Part shown: one piece after another, positions 8,117 to 15,768 of the stretch | Numbering within the stretch: position 1 is the first letter of the stretch | Layout: every line of letters starts with the position of its first letter | DNA from: an uncultured Parabacteroides sp. | GTDB taxonomy: Bacteria > Bacteroidota > Bacteroidia > Bacteroidales > Tannerellaceae | DNA length: 28,392 nucleotides | NCBI GenBank assembly: GCA_900547435.1 | Contig: URGO01000019.1 | Span: forward strand, 1 to 28,392 | Reading direction: 5' to 3' | Notes under the pieces: model-generated | The model's database searches: none | What the model saw: only the letters and a program-made list of their open reading frames with translations | What the model was told of the DNA's origin: nothing | Made by a program: the position numbers and the translations under genes

Positions 8117-8268
8117 AAAATGCGTGCCCCTTTTCGTCCCAAATACCGGACAAAAAAACGGGCACCATCCGTCTGGAAATACCATTCGATATTCCCTATC
8201 GCGGCAATGACCGAGAATAATCCCAACAGGATAAAAAGTATCAGGATGATGTATTCTGAAGGAGACAT
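8041..8268 (-). CDS. Small two-helix membrane protein, Imm17-like
   Basis: 75-aa protein with two hydrophobic segments (about residues 6-25, IILILFILLGLFSVIAAIG, and 49-68, FYFLLGLALIACGVAGF) separated by a charged loop containing RYLGRKGAR. This matches the layout of the immunity 17 family (Imm17), which was predicted from polymorphic-toxin loci; no toxin gene is beside it. The start is taken at the ATG at 8268 and not at the TTG five codons upstream. Its last 76 nt overlap, on the opposite strand, the 3' end of the hydrolase gene. The family call is from memory of the pattern and is moderate. Confidence 0.55.
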   Translation of the reverse strand: MSPSEYIILILFILLGLFSVIAAIGNIEWYFQTDGARFFVRYLGRKGARIFYFLLGLALIACGVAGFVCWNIQPR

Positions 8269-8300
8269 AAGTTCAATGGACAATTAAAATTTAAATTATC

Positions 8301-8400
8301 GGGTTATGGGGTTAAGAGGTTATCAGGTTAGAAGTTCTTTAGTTTTTTAAGTTAACCTTCCTACCCCCTTAACCCTCTAACCTAATACCCCTTAACCTAA
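8301..8400. repeat. Inverted repeat built from iterated GGTTA words
   Basis: The left arm (about 8301-8333) repeats GGTTATGG/GGTTAAGAGG/GGTTAG; the right arm (about 8352-8400) carries the same words in inverse orientation (CCTTAACC, CTAACC, CCCCTTAACC). The right arm includes the stop codon of tsaE (8397-8399). It could fold as a long imperfect hairpin and may terminate the tsaE transcript. Confidence 0.6.
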
Positions 8401-8819
8401 TCCTCAATTGTCAATTCCCGCGTTCCGTCCGGATTCTCGGCAATGGTAACATCCACCACATCACCGGGTAACAAGTCCTCTATCTTTTCCGGCCATTCGA
8501 TAAAGCAAAGCGCGCTGCTATAGAAATAATCCTCCGTACCGATATCTTCCGCCTCGCTCAACTTATTGATTCGATAAAAATCAAAATGATAAATCAATTC
8601 GCCGGTCGTAGACGAACGGTATTCGTTGATAATAGCAAAGGTTGGACTATTAATCACGTCCTCCACGCCCAGCTCTTCGCAAATAGCCTTGATAAACGTA
8701 GTCTTCCCGGCTCCCATCTCCCCGTGGAAAGCAAACACCGTACGGTCGTCCATCTTGCCGATAAACTCGCGGGCCGCCTCACGAATCGTATCTAAACTCT
8801 TAATCTGTATCGTCTGCAT
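8397..8819 (-). CDS. tsaE: tRNA threonylcarbamoyladenosine biosynthesis ATPase TsaE (YjeE)
   Basis: 140-aa P-loop ATPase that, with TsaB and TsaD, helps place the threonylcarbamoyl group on A37 of ANN-decoding tRNAs. Walker A is GEMGAGKT at residues 33-40. The family motif SPTFAIINEY follows, then FYRI and FIEWPEKI near the end. Length and order match TsaE throughout. A perfect -7 box (TATCTTTG, minus strand) lies 24 nt upstream. Transcription runs toward the Imm17-like gene, with an inverted repeat between them. Confidence 0.93.
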   Translation of the reverse strand: MQTIQIKSLDTIREAAREFIGKMDDRTVFAFHGEMGAGKTTFIKAICEELGVEDVINSPTFAIINEYRSSTTGELIYHFDFYRINKLSEAEDIGTEDYFYSSALCFIEWPEKIEDLLPGDVVDVTIAENPDGTRELTIED

Positions 8820-8842
8820 AGCCTTATTCGTTTCGTTGAGTG

Positions 8843-8850
8843 CAAAGATA
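8843..8850 (-). promoter_or_regulatory. -7 promoter box for tsaE
   Basis: On the minus strand this reads TATCTTTG, a perfect TAnnTTTG box, 24 nt upstream of the tsaE start. No clear -33 element. Confidence 0.5.
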
Positions 8851-8884
8851 GTGGAAAATTCCTATTATGCCTACTTTCGTTTTC

Positions 8885-8944
8885 ATTTATGCCTATCTTT
8901 CCCTCAAAACATAGGCATCTTTGAAAGGAAAGATAGGCATAAAT
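8885..8944. terminator. Perfect 18-bp inverted repeat after dcp
   Basis: ATTTATGCCTATCTTTCC at 8885-8902 and its exact reverse complement at 8927-8944, with a 24-nt loop that contains another copy of the core word (ATAGGCATCTTT); a further half copy (TTATGCCTACTTTC) lies at about 8864. It sits directly after the dcp stop on the minus strand, so it is probably its terminator. The core word ATGCCTA recurs at 16853-16923. Confidence 0.6.
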
Positions 8945-8949
8945 TTTTA

Positions 8950-11073
8950 TTATTCCAACCCCCTGTTTTCCAGCAACGGACCCACTTCGGGTTCATGTCC
9001 CCGGAAAGACTTGTACATCTCCATCGCGTCATCAATGCCGCCCGGAGTCAAAATATCATAACGGAACTTACGAGCCACCTCCTGATTGAAGATATCTCCG
9101 GTCTCCTTGTAAGCCTGATAAGCATCACAATCCAATACTTCCGACCAGATATAGCTATAATAGCCTGCGGTATAGCCGCCTCCCATTGTATGATTGAAAT
9201 AGGTAGTCCGATAACGGGACGGGATTTGCTTCAACAAACCGCGCCGGGCCAATACCTTATCCTCAAATTGCATTACATCCATATCCGCAGGAATCTCTTT
9301 CAAGACATGAAAATCCATATCCAAGTAAGAAGCCGCCAGGTACTCTACCGTAGCAAAACCCTGTCCGTACTTCCCGCTCTTGTCTAACTTCTCAATCAAT
9401 GCTTCGGGCATGACCTCGCCCGTCTGGTAATGCTTGGCATAGACCTTCAGCACCTCCGGTTCGAACACCCAATGCTCCATGACCTGGGAAGGCAATTCCA
9501 CAAAGTCGCGCGGAACGCCCGACACGCCATAATAATGTACGTCCTTAAACAAGTTATGCAAGGCGTGACCGAACTCATGAAACAAGGTACCCGCCTCATC
9601 CGCACTCAACAGAGCCGGTTGACCCGGAGCCGGCTGGGTGAAATTGCTCACGATGGTCACCACCGGAGCCACACGCTTGCCATCCTGGTAGGTTTGCGAA
9701 CGATAGGTGCCGCACCAAGCCCCACCCCGTTTGCCGGCACGCGGGAAGAAATCCATATAAAGCACGCCCAGATGCGTCCCGTCCTTGTCTTTACACTCGA
9801 AAGCCTGTGCGTCCGGATAGGGCAAAGGGATATTCTGAATAGGAGAGAAAGTGATGCCATACAAGCGATTAGCCACATAAAAAGCTCCTTCGCGCACCCG
9901 GTTTAACTCCAGGTAAGGACGCACCTCGTTCTCGTCCAAATCAAACTTAGCCTTCTTAGCCTTCTCAAAATAATAACGCCAGTCCCAGCCTTCCGCCTCG
10001 AAAGTGTTACCTTCTTTCCGAATCTCGGCCTGAATATCCGCCAGCTCCTCTTTAGCCTTGACCAAAGCCGGTTTCCAAATCTGGTCTAACAGATCATACA
10101 CGGCTTCGGGTGTCTTCGCCATGCGGTCTTCCAACACAAACTCAGCATAATCAGCATATCCCATCAACCGGGCCTTTTCCAAACGTTTGGTGATAAGTTG
10201 CTTCACCACCTCCTTGTTATCCGCCTCGTTGTTGTTATTTCCCCGGTTGATATACCCGTTGAAAATCTTCTCGCGAAGCGTCCGGTTATCGGCATATTGC
10301 AAGAAAGGCATCACACTGGGATTTTGCAACGTAAACACCCATTTGCCTTCCATACCGGCACGTTTGGCGGTTTCCGAAGCATTGGCAATCAGATTTTCAG
10401 GCAAACCGGATAAATCCTCCTGCTTATCAATCACCAGTTGAAAATCATTGGTCTCTTTCAACATATTTTGTCCGAAGGTCAATTGGAGCATAGATATCTC
10501 CTGATTCAACGCCCGGAGCTTTTCCTGCTTATCCTCCGGAAGATTGGCGCCACCTCGCACAAAATCCTTATAGGTATTCTCCAATAACCGGGCCTGCTCA
10601 TCATTCAAATTCAAAGACTCACGCTGGTCATAGACCGCCTTTACCCGGGCAAACAATTTCGGGTTTAATGCAATATCATCCCCATGCTTGGAAAGAAGCG
10701 GAGAAATCTCCCGGCTTAACGCCTGCATCTCGTCGGAAGTATTCGCGCTGTTCTGCCCGTAAAACACCGAACTCACCTTGCGCAACAGACCTCCGGCCCG
10801 GTCCATGGCCACGATAGTATTCTCGAAAGTAGGGGCCTCCGGATTATTACAAATAGCCTCAATCTCCTTTTGCTCCTCTTCCATACCCTGAAGAAAAGCC
10901 GGTTTGTAATCTGTTATCCGAATCTTGTCGAATGGCGGAACTCCAAACGGAGTCGCATATTCACTCAAGAAAGGATTATCGCCTCTCGATTGAGCCGCCT
11001 TTTCTCCGGACGATTGGCAAGCATTTAAGGTTATCACCAATCCTACTGACATAAATAAAAGTACTTTGTTCAT
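8950..11073 (-). CDS. dcp: M3 family zinc metallopeptidase lipoprotein (peptidyl-dipeptidase Dcp)
   Basis: 707-aa peptidase of the thimet oligopeptidase/Dcp family, which removes C-terminal dipeptides from short peptides. The zinc site HEFGH is at residues 498-502 (DNA 9567-9581), with the family's flanking LFHEFGHALHNLF context. The N-terminal signal peptide ends in a lipobox (TLNAC, Cys19), so the protein should be anchored to an envelope membrane, unlike cytosolic E. coli Dcp. The long N-terminal helical part (about 30-250) and the closing region with the GGGYTAGYYSY motif match the family. The promoter -7 box at 11177-11184 is divergent from that of the DUF4294 gene. Confidence 0.93.
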   Translation of the reverse strand: MNKVLLFMSVGLVITLNACQSSGEKAAQSRGDNPFLSEYATPFGVPPFDKIRITDYKPAFLQGMEEEQKEIEAICNNPEAPTFENTIVAMDRAGGLLRKVSSVFYGQNSANTSDEMQALSREISPLLSKHGDDIALNPKLFARVKAVYDQRESLNLNDEQARLLENTYKDFVRGGANLPEDKQEKLRALNQEISMLQLTFGQNMLKETNDFQLVIDKQEDLSGLPENLIANASETAKRAGMEGKWVFTLQNPSVMPFLQYADNRTLREKIFNGYINRGNNNNEADNKEVVKQLITKRLEKARLMGYADYAEFVLEDRMAKTPEAVYDLLDQIWKPALVKAKEELADIQAEIRKEGNTFEAEGWDWRYYFEKAKKAKFDLDENEVRPYLELNRVREGAFYVANRLYGITFSPIQNIPLPYPDAQAFECKDKDGTHLGVLYMDFFPRAGKRGGAWCGTYRSQTYQDGKRVAPVVTIVSNFTQPAPGQPALLSADEAGTLFHEFGHALHNLFKDVHYYGVSGVPRDFVELPSQVMEHWVFEPEVLKVYAKHYQTGEVMPEALIEKLDKSGKYGQGFATVEYLAASYLDMDFHVLKEIPADMDVMQFEDKVLARRGLLKQIPSRYRTTYFNHTMGGGYTAGYYSYIWSEVLDCDAYQAYKETGDIFNQEVARKFRYDILTPGGIDDAMEMYKSFRGHEPEVGPLLENRGLE

Positions 11074-11089
11074 TATTTTTAGTTTTTAA

Positions 11090-11158
11090 GTTGACAAGGC
11101 TACAGGCACCAGTTGACAAGGCTTCCTTTCTGTAACCTTGTTATCTTGCTACCTCTTC
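11090..11158. repeat. GTTGACAAGGCT direct repeats with inverse partner
   Basis: GTTGACAAGGCT occurs at 11090-11101 and again at 11112-11123; the following GTAACCTTGTTATCTTGCTAC is a degraded inverse partner. It lies in the leader of dcp. The same word appears in the hairpin at 12546-12617. Confidence 0.45.
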
Positions 11159-11176
11159 TTTTTGAGTTTTCACCCC

Positions 11177-11184
11177 CAAAGATA
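11177..11184 (-). promoter_or_regulatory. -7 promoter box for dcp
   Basis: Minus-strand TATCTTTG, 103 nt upstream of the dcp start. The implied leader contains the GTTGACAAGGCT repeats. Confidence 0.5.
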
Positions 11185-11205
11185 GAAAAAATACTCTTTT
11201 GTTCT

Positions 11206-11213
11206 TAAATTTG
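11206..11213 (+). promoter_or_regulatory. -7 promoter box for the DUF4294 gene, probably giving a leaderless mRNA
   Basis: TAAATTTG, a perfect TAnnTTTG box, ends only 6 nt before the ATG at 11220. Transcription would start at or within a few bases of the start codon. Confidence 0.5.
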
Positions 11214-11219
11214 CGACCG

Positions 11220-11834
11220 ATGAAACACAGATTTCTACATATTATATCTATACTCCTTTTGGGAAGCTGTTCTATCTCCCTAAAAGGACAAGAACAAGCC
11301 ATCCGGATGAACGTATTGCCCGAAGGATATTATCGGGCACAAGTCGAGGGTAAAGATACCATAGCCACCATTACCCTACGTTCTGTTCAGGTATTTCCCA
11401 AACCCAAATTCAAGAACAGACGGGAAGAGGCCAAATACTGGAAACTGGTGCGTGATGTCAAGAAAACCCTGCCTTATGCCAAGATCGTATATGAAACCCT
11501 TATCGAAACGTATGAATATATCGAAACCATGCCCACCGAAGAAGAACGTACCCGGCACCTGAAACGCATGGAAAAAGAATTGTTCGCCCAATATAAACCG
11601 GAGTTGAAAAAGTTGACTTTCGCCCAGGGAAAGTTGTTGATAAAGTTGATAGACCGGGAATGCAACCAATCCAGCTATCACCTGGTCAAAGCCTTCCTGG
11701 GTTCTTTCCGTGCCGGATTCTGGAACCTCTTCGCCGGTATGTTTGGTGCCAGCCTGAAAACAGAATATGACCCGAAAGGCAAGGATGCGGAAATTGAGCG
11801 AATCGTGGTACAGGTGGAGAATGGGATGTTGTGA
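11220..11834 (+). CDS. DUF4294 domain secreted/envelope protein
   Basis: 204-aa protein of a Bacteroidetes family without known function. The N-terminal segment (HRFLHIISILLLGSCSISLKG) is a signal peptide with a possible lipobox (LGSC). The conserved core follows: an RRExAKYWKLVRDVKKTLPYAK block near residues 66-90, the helical EEERTRHLKRMEKELFAQY region, and FAQGKLLIKLIDRE. The ATG at 11220 is preferred over the TTG seven codons upstream because the promoter -7 box overlaps that upstream region. It is divergent from dcp and convergent with the methyltransferase gene. Confidence 0.83.
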   Translation: MKHRFLHIISILLLGSCSISLKGQEQAIRMNVLPEGYYRAQVEGKDTIATITLRSVQVFPKPKFKNRREEAKYWKLVRDVKKTLPYAKIVYETLIETYEYIETMPTEEERTRHLKRMEKELFAQYKPELKKLTFAQGKLLIKLIDRECNQSSYHLVKAFLGSFRAGFWNLFAGMFGASLKTEYDPKGKDAEIERIVVQVENGML

Positions 11835-11850
11835 GAATTTTATTTTAAAA

Positions 11851-11972
11851 AGGAGTTAATAGGAGTTAAAGGAGTTAGAGCCAATACTCTTTGTTAATAT
11901 ATTTCTCCAAAATACAATCTAAAACATTTGGCTTTAACTCCTCTAACTCCTATTAACTCCTTTAACTCCTCC
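11851..11972. terminator. Long inverted repeat made of iterated GGAGTTA, bidirectional terminator
   Basis: The left arm (11851-11882) is four-word AGGAGTTAAT-AGGAGTTAAA-GGAGTTAGAG; the right arm (11930-11972) has the inverse words (TTTAACTCCTC, TAACTCC, TATTAACTCC, TTTAACTCCTCC). It lies between two convergent genes (stops at 11834 and 11994), as expected for a bidirectional terminator. Confidence 0.65.
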
Positions 11973-11993
11973 AAAATGAAACTCCTCTAATAA

Positions 11994-12521
11994 CTAATGC
12001 AATCCCCTAAAAAACTCCCAAATCACAATTCCGGCACTCACGGATACATTCAACGAATGCTTGGTTCCGTATTGAGGTATTTCAATGCACATATCACACT
12101 TATCGACAATGGATTGTTGAACACCTTTTACCTCGTTTCCAAGAATGATGGCATACTTTTTTGTCTTGTCTAACACCAAGTTAGGTAGCATGATACTTCC
12201 TTCAACCTGTTCGATGGCACATACGATATACCCTTGTTCCTTCAAGTTATCAACAGCATCTGAGGTATCGTTGAAATATTTCCAATCCACACTATCCTCC
12301 GCCCCTAAAGCCGTCTTGTGAATTTCCGCATGAGGAGGACAAGCGGTTATCCCACACAAATAAATAGACTCAACCCGGAAGGCATCCGAAGTACGGAACA
12401 CCGAACCTACATTATTTAAGCTCCTGACATGGTCAAGTACAACCACCAACGGTATTTTTTCGCTCTCCTTGAAAGCCTCCGGAGTCAACCGGTTCAACTC
12501 TGTTATCTTTAGTTTCCGCAT
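11994..12521 (-). CDS. SpoU-family (TrmH) RNA 2'-O-methyltransferase
   Basis: 175-aa SPOUT methyltransferase that transfers a methyl group from S-adenosylmethionine to a ribose 2'-OH in rRNA or tRNA. Motif 1 is NNVGSVFRTSDAF (residues about 35-47), motif 2 is IILGNEVKGV, and motif 3 is IPQYGTKHSLNVSVSAGI, together forming the trefoil knot cofactor site. It lacks the N-terminal substrate-binding domain seen in longer members such as RlmB. The exact RNA target cannot be told. A likely promoter is about 135 nt upstream, with a hairpin-forming repeat in the leader. Confidence 0.9.
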   Translation of the reverse strand: MRKLKITELNRLTPEAFKESEKIPLVVVLDHVRSLNNVGSVFRTSDAFRVESIYLCGITACPPHAEIHKTALGAEDSVDWKYFNDTSDAVDNLKEQGYIVCAIEQVEGSIMLPNLVLDKTKKYAIILGNEVKGVQQSIVDKCDMCIEIPQYGTKHSLNVSVSAGIVIWEFFRGLH

Positions 12522-12545
12522 ATCTTGTTTATATTTAAGAGAGAT

Positions 12546-12617
12546 AAGGCTTCAGTTGACAAGGTCCCGAGAAACAAACGTAAAATTATGCCTTGTCAAC
12601 TTGTTGCCTGAAGCCTT
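12546..12617. repeat. Hairpin-forming inverted repeat (AAGGCTTCAG / TTGACAAGG)
   Basis: AAGGCTTCAG-TTGACAAGG at 12546-12564 pairs with CCTTGTCAA (12591-12599) and CTGAAGCCTT (12608-12617), leaving an 8-nt bulge. It lies in the probable leader of the methyltransferase gene. The TTGACAAGGC word is shared with the repeat at 11090-11123. Confidence 0.55.
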
Positions 12618-12655
12618 GTCCACTAATTATGTTAATAACCTATTCATATTTCGTG

Positions 12656-12686
12656 CAAAGATAATGAAAAATAATGCTTGCATTAT
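12656..12686 (-). promoter_or_regulatory. Promoter -7 box with adjacent 16-bp palindrome
   Basis: Minus-strand TATCTTTG at 12656-12663. Seven bases upstream of it lies ATAATGC-TT-GCATTAT (12671-12686), a near-perfect palindrome placed where the -33 element would be, so it could be an operator. The likely target is the methyltransferase gene. Confidence 0.35.
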
Positions 12687-13211
12687 CCAGAAACTTATCC
12701 ATACAAGCCCTCCTTTTATATCTCCAAATGAATAGATATTTATTTATACTATATGATTTACACACCCTTTCCACCGGTTTCCAAGCACTTTCTTTTATCA
12801 ACTTTCCAACAAATAACTTTATTAACACCCTTATCTTCATTTTCGATAAATAAATGAATATCACTCATTAACGTATAAAATAACCTGTTTATATCCTATT
12901 AAGAAACTTAATTGTTCGTTTAATAATCAAATAGGCAAGCAAACTATCCGAAAAGTTTTAACACAATCAACCGGTAATAATCATCATCTCTTTCATTTAA
13001 AATTAAAGATAAAAAAAGATATTATATGATTGTTTGGTGAATAAGTCGGGGAGATGTGTGGAATAGATGCCTTGTTGGGAATAGGTTTCAAGGCATGAAA
13101 CTGGATTTTCATGGGACGAAACTTTTGTTTCATGCCTTGGAACAGAAGTTTTTTGTGTAAATTTGCGGACGAAAAAAGATTCGATATTATAACATTATAA
13201 ATTTTAGAATT
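12687..13211. other. Gene-free AT-rich stretch before gpmI
   Basis: About 525 nt without a believable coding region on either strand. It is strongly AT-rich up to about 13030, with scattered short A/T runs. The last 150 nt hold a 13-bp perfect inverted repeat (CAAGGCATGAAAC at 13089-13101, GTTTCATGCCTTG at 13127-13139) and the gpmI promoter. No RNA gene could be recognised. Confidence 0.5.
13158..13165 (+). promoter_or_regulatory. -7 promoter box for gpmI
   Basis: TAAATTTG, a perfect TAnnTTTG box, 46 nt before the gpmI ATG; a partial -33 (TTG at 13137-13139) lies 18 nt upstream, at the end of the 13-bp inverted repeat. Confidence 0.55.
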
Positions 13212-14732
13212 ATGGCAAAGAAAGCGCTTTTAATGATTCTGGACGGTTGGGGAATAGGTGACCATAAGAAAGATGATGTCATCTTCAACACGCCGACTCC
13301 GTATTGGGATTCTTTGTTGGCAACGTATCCTCACTCTGAGTTGCAGGCTTCGGGTGAAAACGTAGGTTTGCCCGACGGACAGATGGGTAATTCGGAGGTA
13401 GGACACTTGAATATCGGGGCCGGTCGCATCGTTTATCAAGATTTGGTGAAGATTAACCGGGCTTGTGCGGATAATAGCATCATGAAGAATCCGGAAATCG
13501 TTTCGGCTTTCTCGTATGCAAAGGATAATGGAAAGAATATCCACTTCATGGGATTGACTTCGAACGGGGGTGTTCACTCTTCTTTGGAACATCTTTTCAA
13601 ACTTTGCGATATCGCTAAAGAATATGGTATTGAAAACACCTTTATCCATTGCTTTATGGATGGACGTGACACCGACCCGAAGAGCGGTAAGGGCTTTATC
13701 GAGGAATTGGAAGCTCATTGCGCGAAATCGGCCGGAAAGATAGCTTCTATCGTAGGTCGTTTCTATGCGATGGACCGCGACAAGCGTTGGGAACGTGTGA
13801 AAGAGGCCTATGATTTGCTGATTGAAGGCAAAGGAAAGCAGGCTACGGATATGGTACAGGCCATGCAAGAATCGTATGACGAAGGGGTAACGGATGAATT
13901 TATCAAACCGATTAATAATGCGAACTTCAATGGTACCATCAAAGAAGGCGATGCGATTATCTTCTTCAATTATCGGAATGACCGTGCTAAGGAATTGACT
14001 ATCGTACTTACCCAGCAAGATATGCCGGAGCAGGGTATGCATACGATTCCGGGATTACAATATTATTGTATGACCCCGTATGATGCTTCGTTCCAAGGTG
14101 TGCATATCCTCTTCCCGAAAGAGAATGTGGCAGATACGTTGGGCGAATACCTCTCAAAGAATGGCAAGACACAATTGCATATCGCCGAGACCGAGAAATA
14201 TGCGCACGTGACCTTCTTCTTCAATGGCGGACGCGAAGCTCCGTATGAAGGTGAAGACCGCATCCTGGTTCCTTCTCCGAAAGTAGCTACTTACGATTTG
14301 AAGCCGGAGATGAGCGCGTATGAGGTAAAAGATAAATTGGTAGAGGCTATCAACACCCAGAAGTATGACTTCATTGTAGTAAATTATGCCAATGGAGATA
14401 TGGTAGGTCATACAGGTATATATGAAGCTATCGAGAAAGCGGTAGTAGCTATTGATAATTGTGTGCGTGATACCGTAGAAGCCGCTAAAGCCAATGATTA
14501 CGAGGTTATCATCATCGCTGACCACGGAAATGCCGACCATGCGTTGAATGAAGATGGCACGCCTAACACGGCTCACTCCCTCAATCCGGTTCCTTTCGTA
14601 TATGTAACGGAAAACAAGAATGCCAAGGTGGAGAACGGTGTATTAGCCGATGTAGCTCCTTCTATCCTCCATATTATGGGTATGGCGCAACCGGCGGATA
14701 TGACGGGAAAAGATCTTATAATTGAAAATTGA
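13212..14732 (+). CDS. gpmI: 2,3-bisphosphoglycerate-independent phosphoglycerate mutase
   Basis: 506-aa cytosolic glycolytic enzyme that interconverts 3- and 2-phosphoglycerate using two manganese ions. The first metal-binding aspartate is D11 in LDGWG; the phosphoserine nucleophile is S61 in GNSEVGH; the second metal site is seen as ADHGNADH and THSL-type AHSLNPVPF near the C-terminus. The length is standard. The last three codons and the stop (ATT GAA AAT TGA, 14721-14732) are made by the start of an ATTGAAA simple repeat that runs on into the next intergenic region, suggesting the gene's natural 3' end was replaced or abuts an insertion. Confidence 0.96.
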   Translation: MAKKALLMILDGWGIGDHKKDDVIFNTPTPYWDSLLATYPHSELQASGENVGLPDGQMGNSEVGHLNIGAGRIVYQDLVKINRACADNSIMKNPEIVSAFSYAKDNGKNIHFMGLTSNGGVHSSLEHLFKLCDIAKEYGIENTFIHCFMDGRDTDPKSGKGFIEELEAHCAKSAGKIASIVGRFYAMDRDKRWERVKEAYDLLIEGKGKQATDMVQAMQESYDEGVTDEFIKPINNANFNGTIKEGDAIIFFNYRNDRAKELTIVLTQQDMPEQGMHTIPGLQYYCMTPYDASFQGVHILFPKENVADTLGEYLSKNGKTQLHIAETEKYAHVTFFFNGGREAPYEGEDRILVPSPKVATYDLKPEMSAYEVKDKLVEAINTQKYDFIVVNYANGDMVGHTGIYEAIEKAVVAIDNCVRDTVEAAKANDYEVIIIADHGNADHALNEDGTPNTAHSLNPVPFVYVTENKNAKVENGVLADVAPSILHIMGMAQPADMTGKDLIIEN

Positions 14733-15160
14733 AAGTTGAAAATTGAAAATTAATTGCGTGAATAATAATGTCATTCGCAATAAATCGTATGCGTTCGCTA
14801 TTCGGATAGTGAACGCATACAAATTTTTGACCAAAGAGCAACAAGAATATGTATTGTCTAAGCAATTATTAAGAAGCGGAACGGCTATAGGTGCTTTAGT
14901 TGCAGAGGCGGAACATGCGCAAAGTGATGCAGATTTTTTGAATAAAATGAATGTAGCTCTTAAAGAAGCTAATGAAACGGTGTATTGGATATCCCTATTA
15001 AAGGATACAGGATATTTACAAGAAAATATTTACCAATCTATTGTTGCGGATAGTAAAGAACTTGTAGCTATATTGGTTTCTATTGTAAAATCTACGAGAA
15101 CAAGACTCAGTAAATAATATTTGCTCGGATGGAATTTTCAAATTTCAATTTTCAATTTAA
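14719..15160. repeat. Inverted ATTGAAA simple repeats bracketing one gene
   Basis: The left arm 14719-14752 is iterated ATTGAAA (with one AGTTGAAA variant); the right arm 15133-15160 is the inverse (TTTTCAAATTTCAATTTTCAATTT). Between them lies only the four-helix-bundle gene. Confidence 0.65.
14758..15117 (+). CDS. Four-helix-bundle protein (S23 / intervening-sequence protein family)
   Basis: 119-aa all-helical protein of the family first found in 23S rRNA intervening sequences and related to the diversity-generating-retroelement accessory protein Avd. Family marks are the N-terminal NKSYAFAIRIVNAYKFL helix, the QLLRSGTAIGALVAEAEHAQSDADFLNKM block and the ALKEANETVYWISLL helix. The GTG at 14758 is chosen because it gives the family's usual N-terminus; a TTG at 14743 lies inside the simple repeat. 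It is not in an rRNA gene here and has no reverse transcriptase nearby. The role of stand-alone members is unknown; they form pentameric, basic barrels in known structures. Confidence 0.82.
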   Translation: MNNNVIRNKSYAFAIRIVNAYKFLTKEQQEYVLSKQLLRSGTAIGALVAEAEHAQSDADFLNKMNVALKEANETVYWISLLKDTGYLQENIYQSIVADSKELVAILVSIVKSTRTRLSK

Positions 15161-15165
15161 AGCGT

Positions 15166-15768
15166 ATGATGATTCAAATAGAGGATATTGTGGTGTCTTC
15201 GGATATTATAACCGAATAGTTTCTTTGCAATTTGGAGGGTTGCAAAGGCGAGTGTTGCATTGAGGGAGATGCAGGTGCTCCGGTAGAGGAAAGCGAGGTG
15301 AAGGAATTGGAGAAGGTCTTGCCGGTGGTGTGGGACGAACTTTCTCCGGAGGCTAAAGCGATTATCGAGAAGCAAGGTGTGGTGTATACGGATAAGGATG
15401 GGGATTTGGTCACTTCAATCGTAAACAACAAGGATTGCGTATTCACTTGCTATGATGAGAAAGGATGTTGTTATTGTGCCATCGAGAAGGCTTATCGCGA
15501 GGGAAAATGTGATTTCTATAAACCGGTTTCGTGTCATCTCTATCCGATTCGGATTGGAAATTATGGATTATATACGGCGGTCAATTATCATCGGTGGGAT
15601 GTGTGTAAGGCGGCGGTTATCTTGGGAAGAAAGGAAAATGTACCGGTTTATAAGTTCTTGAAAGAACCTTTGATTCGGAAGTTCGGTGCCGAATGGTATC
15701 AGATGCTATGCGATTGTGCCGAAGAGTGGCAAAAAGAATATTTGGGAGAAGAAGAAAAAAGGTATTAA
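15166..15768 (+). pseudogene. DUF3109 family protein with one in-frame TAG
   Basis: A 200-codon frame that is intact apart from TAG at 15217-15219. Before the stop: MMIQIEDIVVSSDIITE, the usual DUF3109 start; after it: FLCNLEGCKGECCIEGD, the first cysteine cluster, then further conserved cysteines (DCVFTC, GCCYC, CDFYKPVSCHLYPIRI, CDCAEEW). The family has eight or more conserved cysteines thought to bind metal. Translation could restart only at TTG 15232, which would lose the first cysteine (codon 15226-15228). The stop replaces what is normally Lys or a similar residue, so a single base change (AAG or CAG to TAG) explains it. Its stop overlaps the mtnA start (TAATG). Confidence 0.8.

Noticed and set aside
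12640..12864. 74-codon minus-strand reading frame
   Set aside because: Low-complexity AT-driven composition, no recognisable family, and it contains the probable promoter of the downstream methyltransferase gene.
12687..13050. AT-rich gap as a replication origin
   Set aside because: Only one-mismatch resemblance to a DnaA box (TTATCCATA at about 12697) was seen, no cluster of boxes, and no dnaA or similar gene nearby.
14758..15117. Diversity-generating retroelement accessory (Avd)
   Set aside because: No reverse transcriptase, template repeat or variable repeat was seen near the four-helix-bundle gene.
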